Shown: positions 50,444 through 60,673 of the stretch, in pieces
How positions within the stretch are numbered: position 1 is the stretch's first letter
How the letters are laid out: every line of letters begins with the position of its first letter
NCBI GenBank assembly: GCA_017979445.1
Contig: CM030715.1
Location: 33,725,756-33,789,755, forward strand
DNA from: Akebia trifoliata
Lineage: Eukaryota > Streptophyta > Magnoliopsida > Ranunculales > Lardizabalaceae
DNA length: 64,000 bases
Reading direction: 5' to 3'
The notes under the pieces: model-generated
The model's database searches: none
What the model was told of the DNA's origin: nothing
Seen by the model: the letters and a program-made list of their open reading frames with translations, nothing else
Translations under genes and position numbers: made by a program

Positions 50444-51271
50444 CTCTCTGTCTGTATCAAAGCTTAAGCACAGAGAATGTTAAAGTACGAGAATGTCCAA
50501 GCGAGTTTTGTAAATTTACGACGATAGAACGTGGGATGGAAGGGTCTTTCTATGGAAGTAATTAAAGAGGCTTCAAAGGGATCCGGAAGACTAGAACCTT
50601 TCTCTTTCCCACGCTCGTGCCTTTTTATTTAAATTCGATTCATGTGGTATCTATTTGGGTAATTTAGTAAAATCCCATGTGAAATTTAAGATATTAGATT
50701 TAACCCCAGAAAATAAAAGATTGGGTTTACTCAAGGGTCCTTTTTTTAGAGCTGCTATTGGCACCCCCAACTCTTACTTGTTACATCTCAATTAAAATTT
50801 AAAAGAAAAAAAAAATCAATAGATGAGAATAAGTAAAAGTTTTTTTTTTTTTTCTTTTTTTTTTTTTTTTCATTTTTTAGATTTATATATTTGTTAGATT
50901 TAGGATTATACATGGGTCTAATCCTAATTGTAAATAATTGGTGAAGTTTTTTGAATGTGTTATAATGTTTTGAAACGTTGAAGTAATAACTTAAACCTAA
51001 CTTTTTATTATATTTGAATGGTTTGTTTTAATTTTTAATTAAGGTGTGGTAAATAATTTAAGAAATTGGGGTGTAATAAGTTAAAGTTGGGTGGCAATAG
51101 TATTTCTCTTTTTTTTTTTTTTCAAAAAGGAATTAAGGGTGAAGTATTGAAATTTTGGTTTTATTTTCAAAATATCCTTCAAAACTTGAATTATAAAATC
51201 AAAATTTAAATAAAATAAAAGAATATTTAAAAAAATATAATAAAAATAATGAGTCCAAATAAACTACTTAC

Positions 51272-51373
51272 TTGACGTGGCATGTGCACATAATCATAGA
51301 TCTTTTTTCCTTCTATATCCATAGATCTTTTTCTTCGGGATACATAAGAAAAAAAGATTACATGCCACGTCAA
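51272..51373. repeat. Short inverted repeat (TTGACGTGGCATGT arms)
   Basis: Perfect 14-bp arms TTGACGTGGCATGT and ACATGCCACGTCAA enclose about 75 bp with ATAGATCTTTTT repeats. The arms resemble those of the MITE at 48912-49101. Confidence 0.65.
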
Positions 51374-51628
51374 ACGCGTGAAAAGCGAGTGGTTTTTTTC
51401 GATTCAATTTATTATTAGTTTAAAATAATATGTTAAGAAGTATTAACAAATTTTAGTAAATTATAAAAATCAACCCAAAACCATGGTTGAAGAGGCGTTG
51501 TTTCTATACTGCATTTTGAAAGGATAAACCTAATATCACTAATTTTGTAAAGGGATTTACTAAATTATCCTCTATATTTCCCAGTCTTTGGGTTTCAAGT
51601 TTTTAAACACTTCCTTAGAGTCGTGGTG

Positions 51629-51790
51629 GAGTGACTTTAAATTTTACATTGACTCAAACTTTGTTGACATATGAAGGTGTGCACAGAAGCATAGATGCTT
51701 TTCACTTTTGTATCAATGAAAAATATCTATATGGTTCTATACACATCCACATCAGCAAAGTGTGAATCGTTGTAAATTTTAAGGTCACTC
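51629..51790. mobile_element. MITE between CFIM25 and WLIM2
   Basis: Inverted ends GAGTGACTTTAAATTTTACA and GAGTGACCTTAAAATTTACA. Same family as the element at 54525. Confidence 0.72.
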
Positions 51791-52389
51791 ATGTACATAT
51801 TATTCCACTTCCTTATTACGGGGTTATGAATAGTCCAATGCAACAAAGTTAACTAGGAAAAAGCATTTAAATTTACAACGACAATAACAAAGCCGTATCA
51901 CAAATATTTGGGTCAACTAGACAAATAATGTTCTCCTTTTATTTTGTCTAAATTCAATCTTCTATAATTGAGAGCAAGTTTTTTCTTCGATTCTCTTATT
52001 CTTTTGAATCTTGATCTCGCTCTTTTAGCATCTTGAACTTGAAAGCCCAGCTCGTTGAAGAATTCCATACGAACAAACTAAGAATTGTAACCATTATTTA
52101 CATATAATGATGATTTTTCAAACGAAAATAAGGAAGAGCTTCAATAAATCAAATCTACAAAGCGAGCTGAGCCATAGGCCAGATGGCTTTTAGTACTTTC
52201 TTTCAGAAAAATTGGGAGACATAATGGTAACCCATGGGAACTTCATCAAGGAAGTTGTCATTTCAAAGACTGTAACTCGACTTTGATAGTCATTCCAAAA
52301 GATTAAGGGTCGGAGTGGATAAAAATGTAATTTATTTGAGTGGTTTTGATCAACTTTACATAGAGACCCAATCTCATAATATTTTCAAA

Positions 52390-52567
52390 GGGGTTGGGAT
52401 CCGATGACTCCTAAGAATGAATCAGGAAAAAAGCACATGATCCCAACCCTTCAAACACAAAATCTAAAAGTTGAGATTTATGAGTATCTTGATAATATAA
52501 ATTGCAAAGATATTTATCCCAAGGATTTCACGAGTCATTCTTAGGAGTCAAGGGATCTGGACCCTTT
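52390..52567. mobile_element. Inverted-repeat MITE (GGGATCCGATGACTCC type)
   Basis: Ends GGTTGGGATCCGATGACTCC and GGTCCAGATCCCTTGACTCC (inverted). Same family as 8603-8824 and 27660-27853. Confidence 0.72.
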
Positions 52568-52589
52568 TTAAAGATATATAAAGAATAAT

Positions 52590-52733
52590 GATAAATGCAC
52601 ATGGTCTTAATACACGGCTGACAGGGCAAGGGCACAAAATAGCACATCTTTTTCCTATGTATCTCAATGAAAACGATCTATGGTTTTGTACCTTTGCCAT
52701 GTCAGCCGCCAACCAAGATCACATGCATTTATC
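52590..52733. mobile_element. Small MITE
   Basis: Inverted ends GATAAATGCACATGGTCTTA and GATAAATGCATGTGATCTTG, followed by GGCTGACAGGGCAAGG-type arms. It lies between two members of another MITE family. Confidence 0.72.
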
Positions 52734-52762
52734 TCAACTAATACAAATTATGTATATTTATA

Positions 52763-52979
52763 GGATCAGAATCAATGACTTATGAAAAAAAAACACATGA
52801 TCCCAGTCATTTAAATTTAAAATCCAATGGTTGAGATTTATCCCAGAGTAAGTATCTCCGAGATGTCAGTTGCAAAGATATGTATAAATCGAACTTGGCT
52901 GTTTGACTTTGTATTTACACGACTGGAATCATGCATTTTCTCATTAATTATACTTCACGAGTCAACAGATCCCAACCCA
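52763..52979. mobile_element. Inverted-repeat MITE (GGATCAGAATCAATGACT type)
   Basis: A diverged member of the 8603 family, with AAGTATCTCCGAGAT in the middle and ending GTCAACAGATCCCAACCC. Confidence 0.66.
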
Positions 52980-53946
52980 TATTTTATATTGTATATGTCC
53001 TACTTCTATGTTTAGATCAATTTGAAATAGATTAAAACAAATAAAATCTACAAATATCGATTTTCGGATCAGTCAAATCCAAAATATCATGTATTTTGTC
53101 GGATCAAGTCCAGAGCCTAAAATGACAGACCCAATGGGGTCTGGGTCTAATTTTTTCATCAGATTGGTACCATTTAGTAACAATCCGACAAGAACCGAGT
53201 CGTTGAAAGCCCTAATTTCCATAATATTCCCCATTAACAAAGTGTGGCCCTTAAGATATGGAATAATATCCTCCACCATGTCATGAACAGATCCTATAGA
53301 CATACAATGACACTGTATTACTAATATTGGAGGGATATAATCAAGAGTTGACCCACAAATAGAACGGTCAAGATTGATTCATAAGTGGGCCATAAATATG
53401 CCACAACATGAATGGCAAACTCAAAATACACAATCATTATCAACTAAATATAGTAGAATTTAACGAAAGAAAACGAACTTAACTACCAACATAAGAATAG
53501 CACACTTGTTAGTTGTTCCCTCCCGACCATTTCTCATTGACTCGGACAAAATGTCTTTTCTCTCTCTCCATTTCTATTTTAAATGAAATTATGACCATAA
53601 TTGCCCTTTAATCTCTACTTTTCCTAAATAATTGGACCTTCAATCACTTGTCCTTGATTTACTGGTTGAATTCTGCTTGTCTACCAATCAATCCATCCAT
53701 TTTTTTTGTCCTTTAATGTACCTTCACTCATTGCAAGAGATGCCGAAGATCCGACACATTTAAATGGGTCTTCAATAAGCTTAATCAGAGTTCATTCTAT
53801 CTCAATTTCCCAAAAGTATAGATAAGAGAAGTTTATGATTTCTCATTCAATTTGTATCTTCTAAGTTTTCTTCGATTCTCTCTACGTCCTAGTTTAGATT
53901 GGATTTTAATTTTTGGTTCGAGTTTCAGATACTCGCGAAAGGAAAA

Positions 53947-56816
53947 ATGTCTTTCACTGGGACTCTGCAGAAGTGTAATGCATGTGATAAGACTGTTTAT
54001 GTGGTTGATTTATTGTCTGCGGATGGAGTCACCTACCATAAGTCCTGCTTCAAATGCAGCCATTGTAAAGGAACTCTTGTGGTATGTAAATTATCCCCTT
54101 AGCTTCACATTTGAATGTAGAGAATGGATTATGATTCTAATGACCCTTCAACATTGATGACCTTATACTCATATCTTACTAATAACTCACAATTGGGATG
54201 GCTGAGTTGGTGTTGTGGTAGATGTCTTGAATCTAGTTGTGTGCATATGGCATGGGCATTATCTTTAAGGTAAAGGGGGTAAAAGAGAAAAATAATAAAA
54301 TTGAAAGAGTATTATTGAAAAAGAGATAGAACAGGAAAAATAATATACAATTGGAGAGTATTATTAAAAGAGTCCAACTAGCCTTACTAAGGATCCTTAG
54401 TCTCACCTTGTGACATTCAAAAACATGATCCAATGCTTCATAGTTGTGGAGGATCAAATTCTATGAACTTTGAAAAAAAAATCCTAAAAAAATTATTTTT
54501 CATGGTTGAGTTTTAATTGAATCATGCTGGAGTACCATTAAAATTGACATTAATTCTCACCTTCTTGTTGTGGAGGTGCATACATAACCATTGATACTTT
54601 TCACTTATATCTCGATGAAACGCATCTATGGTTCTGTATATACAACCACGTCAACAATGTGAGAATTGATGTAAATTTTAGTGGTTACTTCAGCATTTTC
54701 CATTTTAAATTTAAGTTTTGGAGTTATGTAGAAGTTCGGTAGCTATCCATTTTCAAAACCTCAGATCAAGCTAAAAAGAAATTATTTTTTGATTTTTTTT
54801 ATCTAAATTTTTCAATGAAACTTTTTTTTTTCTTTTGAGAAGTATAATAAAAAACAAAGAGGTCGAGATAGCCTCAAGAAGAGCAAAAAAAAAAACAACA
54901 TCAGTGATTACATAAAAAATGCCATCTAAAAATAAAATCATCAAAAGTAGTCTCCGCAAACTCTATATTCTGCTTTAATCAAAAATTTAACAAACCCAAG
55001 ATCTCCAAAAAACCTACATGAAAGCTTCTACTCTTATTATTGAACACACTATTGTTCCTCTTGTTCCAGACTCCCCAGAACATTAACTGAGGGAAGCATA
55101 GCCCAAAGAATCATTTTTTTGGTGTGGAAAGCGTTACTGGTCCACTCTACTAACAACGAGGAGAACTTATGAGGAGGGACCTAGTTAATACGGAAAAAAT
55201 GAATGAAAATTGACCAAATATTATAAGAAAACGAACAATGGACTAAAATATGATCCACAGATTCCCAATCACTCAAGCAAAGGGGACAATAATTGAGCAA
55301 AACGACCCTTTCATTCGATGAAACTTAAAGGGTTGTGGTGTTGAATTCTTAATGTGGTAATCCATTTGAGCAAAATAACCCTTAGTAAAGCTTAAAATTT
55401 TTTTTTAAGTTAGTAAGGAGAAGAGGAAACAAAATATTTAGAGGCAATAAAGATAAAAGTTGTCCTCGAGATACATTCTTTTTTAGTATAATTATTGAGA
55501 TTAAGGAGAGGAGATATATGTCATATTATATAGGGATTTTAATTTCTTTCTCAGTTGGTGAATTGCTCTCATCTCATCAGTGGATTTAACATAATCCGAA
55601 CCATATAAATCTTGTTGTGTTTTGAGTTCATGCATTTATTTTTTATCGTCATTTTTTATTTTATATGGGGATTGACATTCACAGCTGATAAACGGCCTCT
55701 TAGAAGGGGTATAATTTAAAAATCAGAATGTCATGATAGTTTGACTCTTCAATGCATGTCGGGATGGTATGAAACAGATGAGCAACTACTCCTCCATGGA
55801 TGGGGTCCTCTACTGCAAACCTCACTTTGAGCAACTCTTTAAGGAGAGTGGCAACTTCAGTAAGAATTTTCAAACATGTGAGTTTTCCTTTCTCTCTTTT
55901 TCAATAATTTACTTACTTATGTAGCCTTAGTTTATGGATATTGGTGGGCTAATATTGTTGCATTTGTGATGAAATTTAAGCTGGAAAGTCAGCTGAGAAG
56001 CTAAATGAGCTGGTACAGTTTTGTAACTCCATAAACTTGGCTATCTATATCTCTGTTACATTGTTTTATATTTTGTGTTTGATACTTGATTCTATGTTAA
56101 TTTTTCCAGTCTAGGACTCCTAGCAAGCTCTCCTCTTTGTTCTCTGGGACCCAAGACAAATGCGCCACTTGTCACAAAACAGCTTATCCACTGGAGAAGG
56201 TTTGCAATGCCCGGCTTTTATCTATATTGATAAATGGGTCTCCCAATATTGAGATGGTCTTCAGTTGTGTTTTTCTCTATGACTGATGCCATAGTAGTAG
56301 TAGGAGTAGCAGATGCAGCACATATTGTAGGTAGAATGGCTAACCATTAGGGAGATTCATAAGCCTGAAATTGATCCAACCAAATGATCGTGTGAACATT
56401 AATGGACTTGATCTTTGACCCAGTTAAAGAAAAAAAAAACACTACTTCAACATAAAAATCGCAAAATTATCATCTATTTTTTTAATTTTTGTTGAATTTT
56501 AACAAATTTTTTAATGAAAATCCAAATTATAATAATAAATCATACCATATTTGTCTGATAGGTTACTGTGGAGGGAGAATCTTACCATAAGTCATGTTTC
56601 AAGTGTTCTCATGGGGGGTGTTGCCTTACACCTTCATCTTATGCTGCTTTGAATGGAATCCTCTATTGCAAGCACCATTTTGCACAATTGTTCAAGGAAA
56701 AAGGTAGTTACAATCATCTAATCAAGACTGCTTCAATTAAGCGAAATGTAGCACAAGTACCAGAACCTGAACATGCAGCTACACCAGAACCAGAAACGAC
56801 ACAGGAGCAATCATAA
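53947..56816 (+). CDS. WLIM2: Two-LIM-domain actin-binding protein, WLIM2 type
   Basis: Five exons (53947-54081, 55778-55877, 55981-56012, 56110-56199, 56562-56816) give 203 residues. Plant LIM proteins bundle actin filaments and can also enter the nucleus. The first LIM domain runs from CNACDKTVY to YCKPHF (C-X2-C, H-X2-C, C-X2-C, C-X2-H). The second runs from CATCHKTAY to YCKHHF and has the C-X4-C spacing typical of the second plant LIM domain. The linker reads TPSKLSSLFSGTQDKCATC. The YNHLIKTASIKR stretch after LIM2 favours WLIM2 over PLIM2 or WLIM1. The tail has proline/glutamate repeats ending TTQEQS. Start: the first ATG after a UTR-like leader, opening MSFTGT as in relatives. Intron 1 (54082-55777) holds a repeat with a MITE and a LINE tail nested in it. 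Confidence 0.93.
54525..54695. mobile_element. MITE nested in the WLIM2 intron repeat
   Basis: About 171 bp with inverted ends TGCTGGAGTACCATTAAAAT and TGCTGAAGTAACCACTAAAA. The same family occurs at 51629-51790. Confidence 0.72.
54824..55317 (-). mobile_element. 5'-truncated LINE tail in WLIM2 intron 1, antisense to the gene
   Basis: It starts with a T-run (poly-A tail on the minus strand) and is flanked by exact 9-bp duplications ATGAAACTT (54815-54823, 55318-55326). The minus strand encodes broken pieces of the C-terminal zinc-binding region of an L1-type reverse transcriptase protein (WAMLPSVNVL, then NNSVFNN in a shifted frame). Confidence 0.8.
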
Positions 56817-57376
56817 ATGAGTGCCTTAATTCCTTGCCAATTTCTACATTCTTTCATTTTTTTTCCCCATGTTCTAACATATTTCTATGGAGGCAAACTG
56901 AGCTTTCTGAATTTGATTTCTTATCGTTCCATCCCAATTCCCACATCATAAGGGAATTCTTGTCTAACTGGGTATGCCCATTTTCCTTTAAAAGCAAATT
57001 CAAGGTGTTACTGTATTTTATTCATTTGAAATGCAAGGTAAACGAAAATTCAATTTATGATTCTCTGTCCCAATAAAAAAATAGGTTCTATTAGGGTCAC
57101 CATTTTTCACAAAAATGTTCTTGCCAATATGGATGAAAAATAGTTTTGTTATCTGAAACATATCTAGTTTAACATCAAAGAATCTAGGATATAAAGTCAT
57201 AACAAAATACTGGACATAACTGAGAGGTGGTGGGTCGATCTTTTATGGATTGATCATGAATACTGCATGTATTATTCACAACTGGATGATTACAATTTTT
57301 TTGCTAATTTCGATATAAAAAGCAGGGGTTAACAAACTCTACTTCTAACTTCACTGGAATCATTCCATAGAAGTTC
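56817..57376. other. Convergent 3' region, WLIM2 and PPR gene
   Basis: It should hold both 3'UTRs; an AATAAA lies near 57073 on the plus strand. No other feature is seen. Confidence 0.6.
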
Positions 57377-59077
57377 TCAATCTCCATTATTAACAATTTC
57401 AAGAACACTACTACACCCGGCCTTCTTCCACATCCTTTTGTCATCTATCTTCTCTCTTGCAGTTAAAGCCTCTGTCCATTTCCCCACTGAGGCATAGATG
57501 TTTGATAGGAGCACATAAACTCCCGATGTGTTGGTTTTCAACTCGTCAACCTTCTCCATCATATTCTCTGCTAACATGATATCACTCCTAACTCTGCAAC
57601 CTCCAAGAAGAGCTCCCCAAACAGCAATATCAGGCTCAAAAGGCATTTCCGTCACTACCAATTGTGCTTCTTCGAGTCGACCATTTCGGCCAAGCAAATC
57701 AATCAAGCAACCGTAATGTTTAAGCTTTGGATTGATCCCATATTCTTTTTTCATACAATAAAATATCTCCCGACCTTCTTCTACCAAACCTCCATGATTA
57801 CAAGCAAACAAAACGCTAGTAAATGTGAAGTCATTTGGCTTCAATCGTCTTTTTTGTATAATTGAGAAAATTTTCATGGCATCTTGTATCCTTCCATGGA
57901 TTGCTAATGATTTGATCATTACATTCCAACAAAAGATGTCTTTCTGACCAATTTTGATGAAAACTTTAAAGGCTCTGTCGACATCTCCACATTTGGCATA
58001 CATTTCTATAAGAGCAGTCCCTACTATTACTCCCAATTGAAACCAATCTCTTATCAGAAAAAAATGTATCCATTTTCCAAACTCTAGAGCACCTAGATGG
58101 GCGCAAGCCGAAAGAGCAGAAACAAACGTAAACCCATCCAAATTTACACTTTCTGAGTGCATCCGGACAAATACATCCAAGGCTTCTTTATATTTCCCAT
58201 GTTGCGTGTAATTTGAAATCATACAATTCCAAGAAACCACATTCCTTTTGGGCATTTTTTCAAAAATTCTTCTCGCAGTCTCAAAGTCCCCTGAACTAGC
58301 ATAGGCTCCAACCATGGTAGTCCAAGACACAACGTTCTTCTCTGGCATCCGCTCAAACAAATCTCCAGCATTTTCCACATCCCCAACTCTAGCATAGCAT
58401 GAAACCATTGAATTCCAAGAAACAACATCTCTTTCAGGCATCACTTCAAACAATCTTCTTGCACTCTCAACCTCGCCTAGATTCACATAGAAAGATATCA
58501 TTCGATTCCATAATTCTATCGGTTTAAAATTCATACCGTCAAAAATCTTCCGGGCATCACTTAATTTCCTATTTCTCACAAAATCACAAAAACTATCTAT
58601 CTTTATGTAGAAATTTAGAAGCGAATTTGCAACAGAAGAGACCCATTCGAATCCCACTTTAATAATCTGACAATGTACCTTTCTCCCATCTCTATGATTT
58701 CCGATTTCTCCAAACAAGTTCAAGAGATAGGGGTATGTGTAATTATTGGATTTGAGACCTCTTTGGGTCATTCTATCATACATATAAATGCCTTTCTCGT
58801 ATGGACCATTGAAAGCATAACCTCTGATCATGGCATTCCAGAGAGATGTCTCTGGGTGAAACATTTGATCCATTTGGGAGAAGATGAGTTCAGAGTATTC
58901 CATCCCTCCAAACTCGGTACTTCGCCGAAGAAATTTAGATGAAATTTCAATATTTTGGTTTAGAGAAGTTGTGATCAGAATGGCATGTATTTGATTCAAC
59001 TGTTTGAAACTGCATTGCTGCAAAAAATTTGAAATTTTGAATACTAAGAGAGAAGGCATAAATATGAAACAAACCAA
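57377..59077 (-). CDS. PPR protein, PLS class, E subgroup
   Basis: This is a single-exon frame of 566 residues. Repeated blocks of about 31-36 residues with the core WN-MI/MV-Y, G--E-A-LF-MP are plain, for example DVVSWNSMVSCYARVGDVEN and NVVSWTTMVGAYASSGDFET near 218-279. Their varying lengths mark the P-L-S arrangement. The C-terminus from about WGALLGGCRV to SSVLEIVNN is the E motif region and there is no DYW domain. Proteins of this class bind RNA in mitochondria or chloroplasts and often guide C-to-U editing, needing a DYW partner when they lack that domain. The target RNA cannot be told. The first residues are hydrophobic (MVCFIFMPSLLVFKI); the second Met at residue 7 is an alternative start. 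A decayed relative lies upstream at 59.5 kb. Confidence 0.93.
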   Translation of the reverse strand: MVCFIFMPSLLVFKISNFLQQCSFKQLNQIHAILITTSLNQNIEISSKFLRRSTEFGGMEYSELIFSQMDQMFHPETSLWNAMIRGYAFNGPYEKGIYMYDRMTQRGLKSNNYTYPYLLNLFGEIGNHRDGRKVHCQIIKVGFEWVSSVANSLLNFYIKIDSFCDFVRNRKLSDARKIFDGMNFKPIELWNRMISFYVNLGEVESARRLFEVMPERDVVSWNSMVSCYARVGDVENAGDLFERMPEKNVVSWTTMVGAYASSGDFETARRIFEKMPKRNVVSWNCMISNYTQHGKYKEALDVFVRMHSESVNLDGFTFVSALSACAHLGALEFGKWIHFFLIRDWFQLGVIVGTALIEMYAKCGDVDRAFKVFIKIGQKDIFCWNVMIKSLAIHGRIQDAMKIFSIIQKRRLKPNDFTFTSVLFACNHGGLVEEGREIFYCMKKEYGINPKLKHYGCLIDLLGRNGRLEEAQLVVTEMPFEPDIAVWGALLGGCRVRSDIMLAENMMEKVDELKTNTSGVYVLLSNIYASVGKWTEALTAREKIDDKRMWKKAGCSSVLEIVNNGD

Positions 59078-60673
59078 AGAAAAGGAAAGACAAAGATAGC
59101 AGATTTACAACTGTGAAACCATAAATACCAAGCAATTTTGCATATAAAAAAAAAAAATACAAAGAAAGTGTCCTTTGTGCGTGGAAAAATATTAGCAAAA
59201 GGGCTAAATGGTTATATTAGAAATATCAGTTGGGTTCAAAACAGAGACCAAACGTGCCATTCTTTAGCAGAAAAAAAATATTAGTTATCAAAGGAGCAAC
59301 TAATGCCATTGATTATACATGGTGCAATGTTAACGCTGATAAAGAATGAAGCATATTATTGATTGCCTTATTGAGGTACACTTCACTCATGTCTAAGTCA
59401 TTGCATAGAAGGAAGGCCATAAAGCTATTGGAGACTCTAAACATCTAATTCGAAATAGCCAAGATATGATTATTGAATATTATATGGATTGCTTACCAAC
59501 AAAAAATGTCTTAGCTTTCTGACCAATGATGATGAAAACGTTGAAAGCTCTATCAACATCTCTACAATTGATAAACATTAATTGTAAACAGTCCCTATTA
59601 TTACAACTAATTGAAACCAATCTTTAATTTATTAGGAAATAAAATTAAGGTGTGTACCCATTTTCTAAACTCCAGAGCACCTAAGTAAACTGATGGGGGC
59701 AGAAACAAATAATAGTTTTAAACCAATCCATACTTTGAACTATAGAATCTACTCATTCCTTAGTTCAAATCGTCAATTGTACCCGATCAGCCTTCAGAAA
59801 GACTTTAGTGGTCTGATAGCAAATTAACCCAAGAATGGTTTTAGGTCACTGTGGTTGAAAAACAATATGAACAGTATCACAATTTTATTTAATGGCCGAA
59901 TTAACGGATGATCATGATGATCCAAACCCAAATTCATGCATATTATGTGAAGGGAGCTTTGCAAGTTCAGAAAAAGAATAATTTATATCTGCACTTGTGT
60001 TCATTAATTGTTCTCAAACAAATGTAACAAAGTGGTAATAAGTTGTCTACAACAGCTCTTGGAATGAAACAGGTCACCCAACAAATAAGTATCACTGCTA
60101 ATTACATGAATTATTAGAACAAACCAACACCATATTCCCTTGGTGTGGGATGGGAATCCATTTTCCCTCCCAGGCTAGAAAATCACTTAGGCAGAAAATT
60201 GAATTCCAAGGAAAATACAAAATCAAACACCTAAAATCACATTTTCCACGGAAATTCATTTTTCAACCATTTTCATGTGCAATTGAACAGATCCTTAAGT
60301 TCATTACATAAATTTTTTTCCCGGTCCAAGTAATGATGAATAGCTTTAAAATTTATTGCTAAAAAGAATTATTTTTATTGCTAGAGTTTGGAGTGCACTT
60401 GGGACTTTTCCCCTTATTTGATTACAAGGCAATCAAAATTTTGTTTTTTTCAGGTAAGCAAGAATTGAACCAACGACCTCAAAGTTCCTTTGCAATGTGT
60501 CAAACAAACTGGGCTATTGGTCAAAGTCCAACACTCGTAAATATAATTATTTTCAAAGCAATATCATCCATGCATTATTTCAAAGAAACTACAAAACAGA
60601 AACATAAAAGTTGTGCTTACAGGCAGAGCATAAAACTTTTCTCTAGAAATCAACATAAATCAATACTATGCTA
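59078..60673. other. Region between the PPR gene and the LRR gene
   Basis: Apart from the PPR fragment at 59.5-59.7 kb, only AT-rich sequence without a recognisable feature. Confidence 0.6.
59490..59740 (-). pseudogene. Decayed PPR gene fragment
   Basis: This stretch matches part of the neighbouring PPR gene (about 57920-58130) in the same orientation, with many substitutions and small indels. Shared blocks include the segment for the FKVFIKIGQK region, the NCLYCN-type region and the WIHFF/LEFGK region. It carries stops and lacks flanking PPR repeats, so it cannot be coding. It is probably the remains of a tandem or local duplicate; no other part of the gene could be found between 59.1 and 60.6 kb. 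Confidence 0.72.

Larger units (their letters stand above)
50444..53946. other. Divergent intergenic region, CFIM25 and WLIM2
   Basis: The promoters of both genes must lie here. Between them are T-runs (50837-50870), five small inverted-repeat elements (listed separately) and otherwise unremarkable AT-rich sequence. Confidence 0.6.
54420..55370. repeat. Dispersed repeat in WLIM2 intron 1, split by a MITE and a LINE tail
   Basis: Three pieces (about 54420-54524, 54696-54823, 55318-55370) line up in order with 525-800 in SDR copy 1. Shared words include AAAACATGATCC, TTGGAGTTATGT, TTCGGTAGC and GTGGTAATCCATTTGA. Confidence 0.7.

Noticed and set aside
57377..59077. Restorer-of-fertility type PPR
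   Set aside because: Restorer genes are P-class; this protein has P-L-S spacing and an E region.
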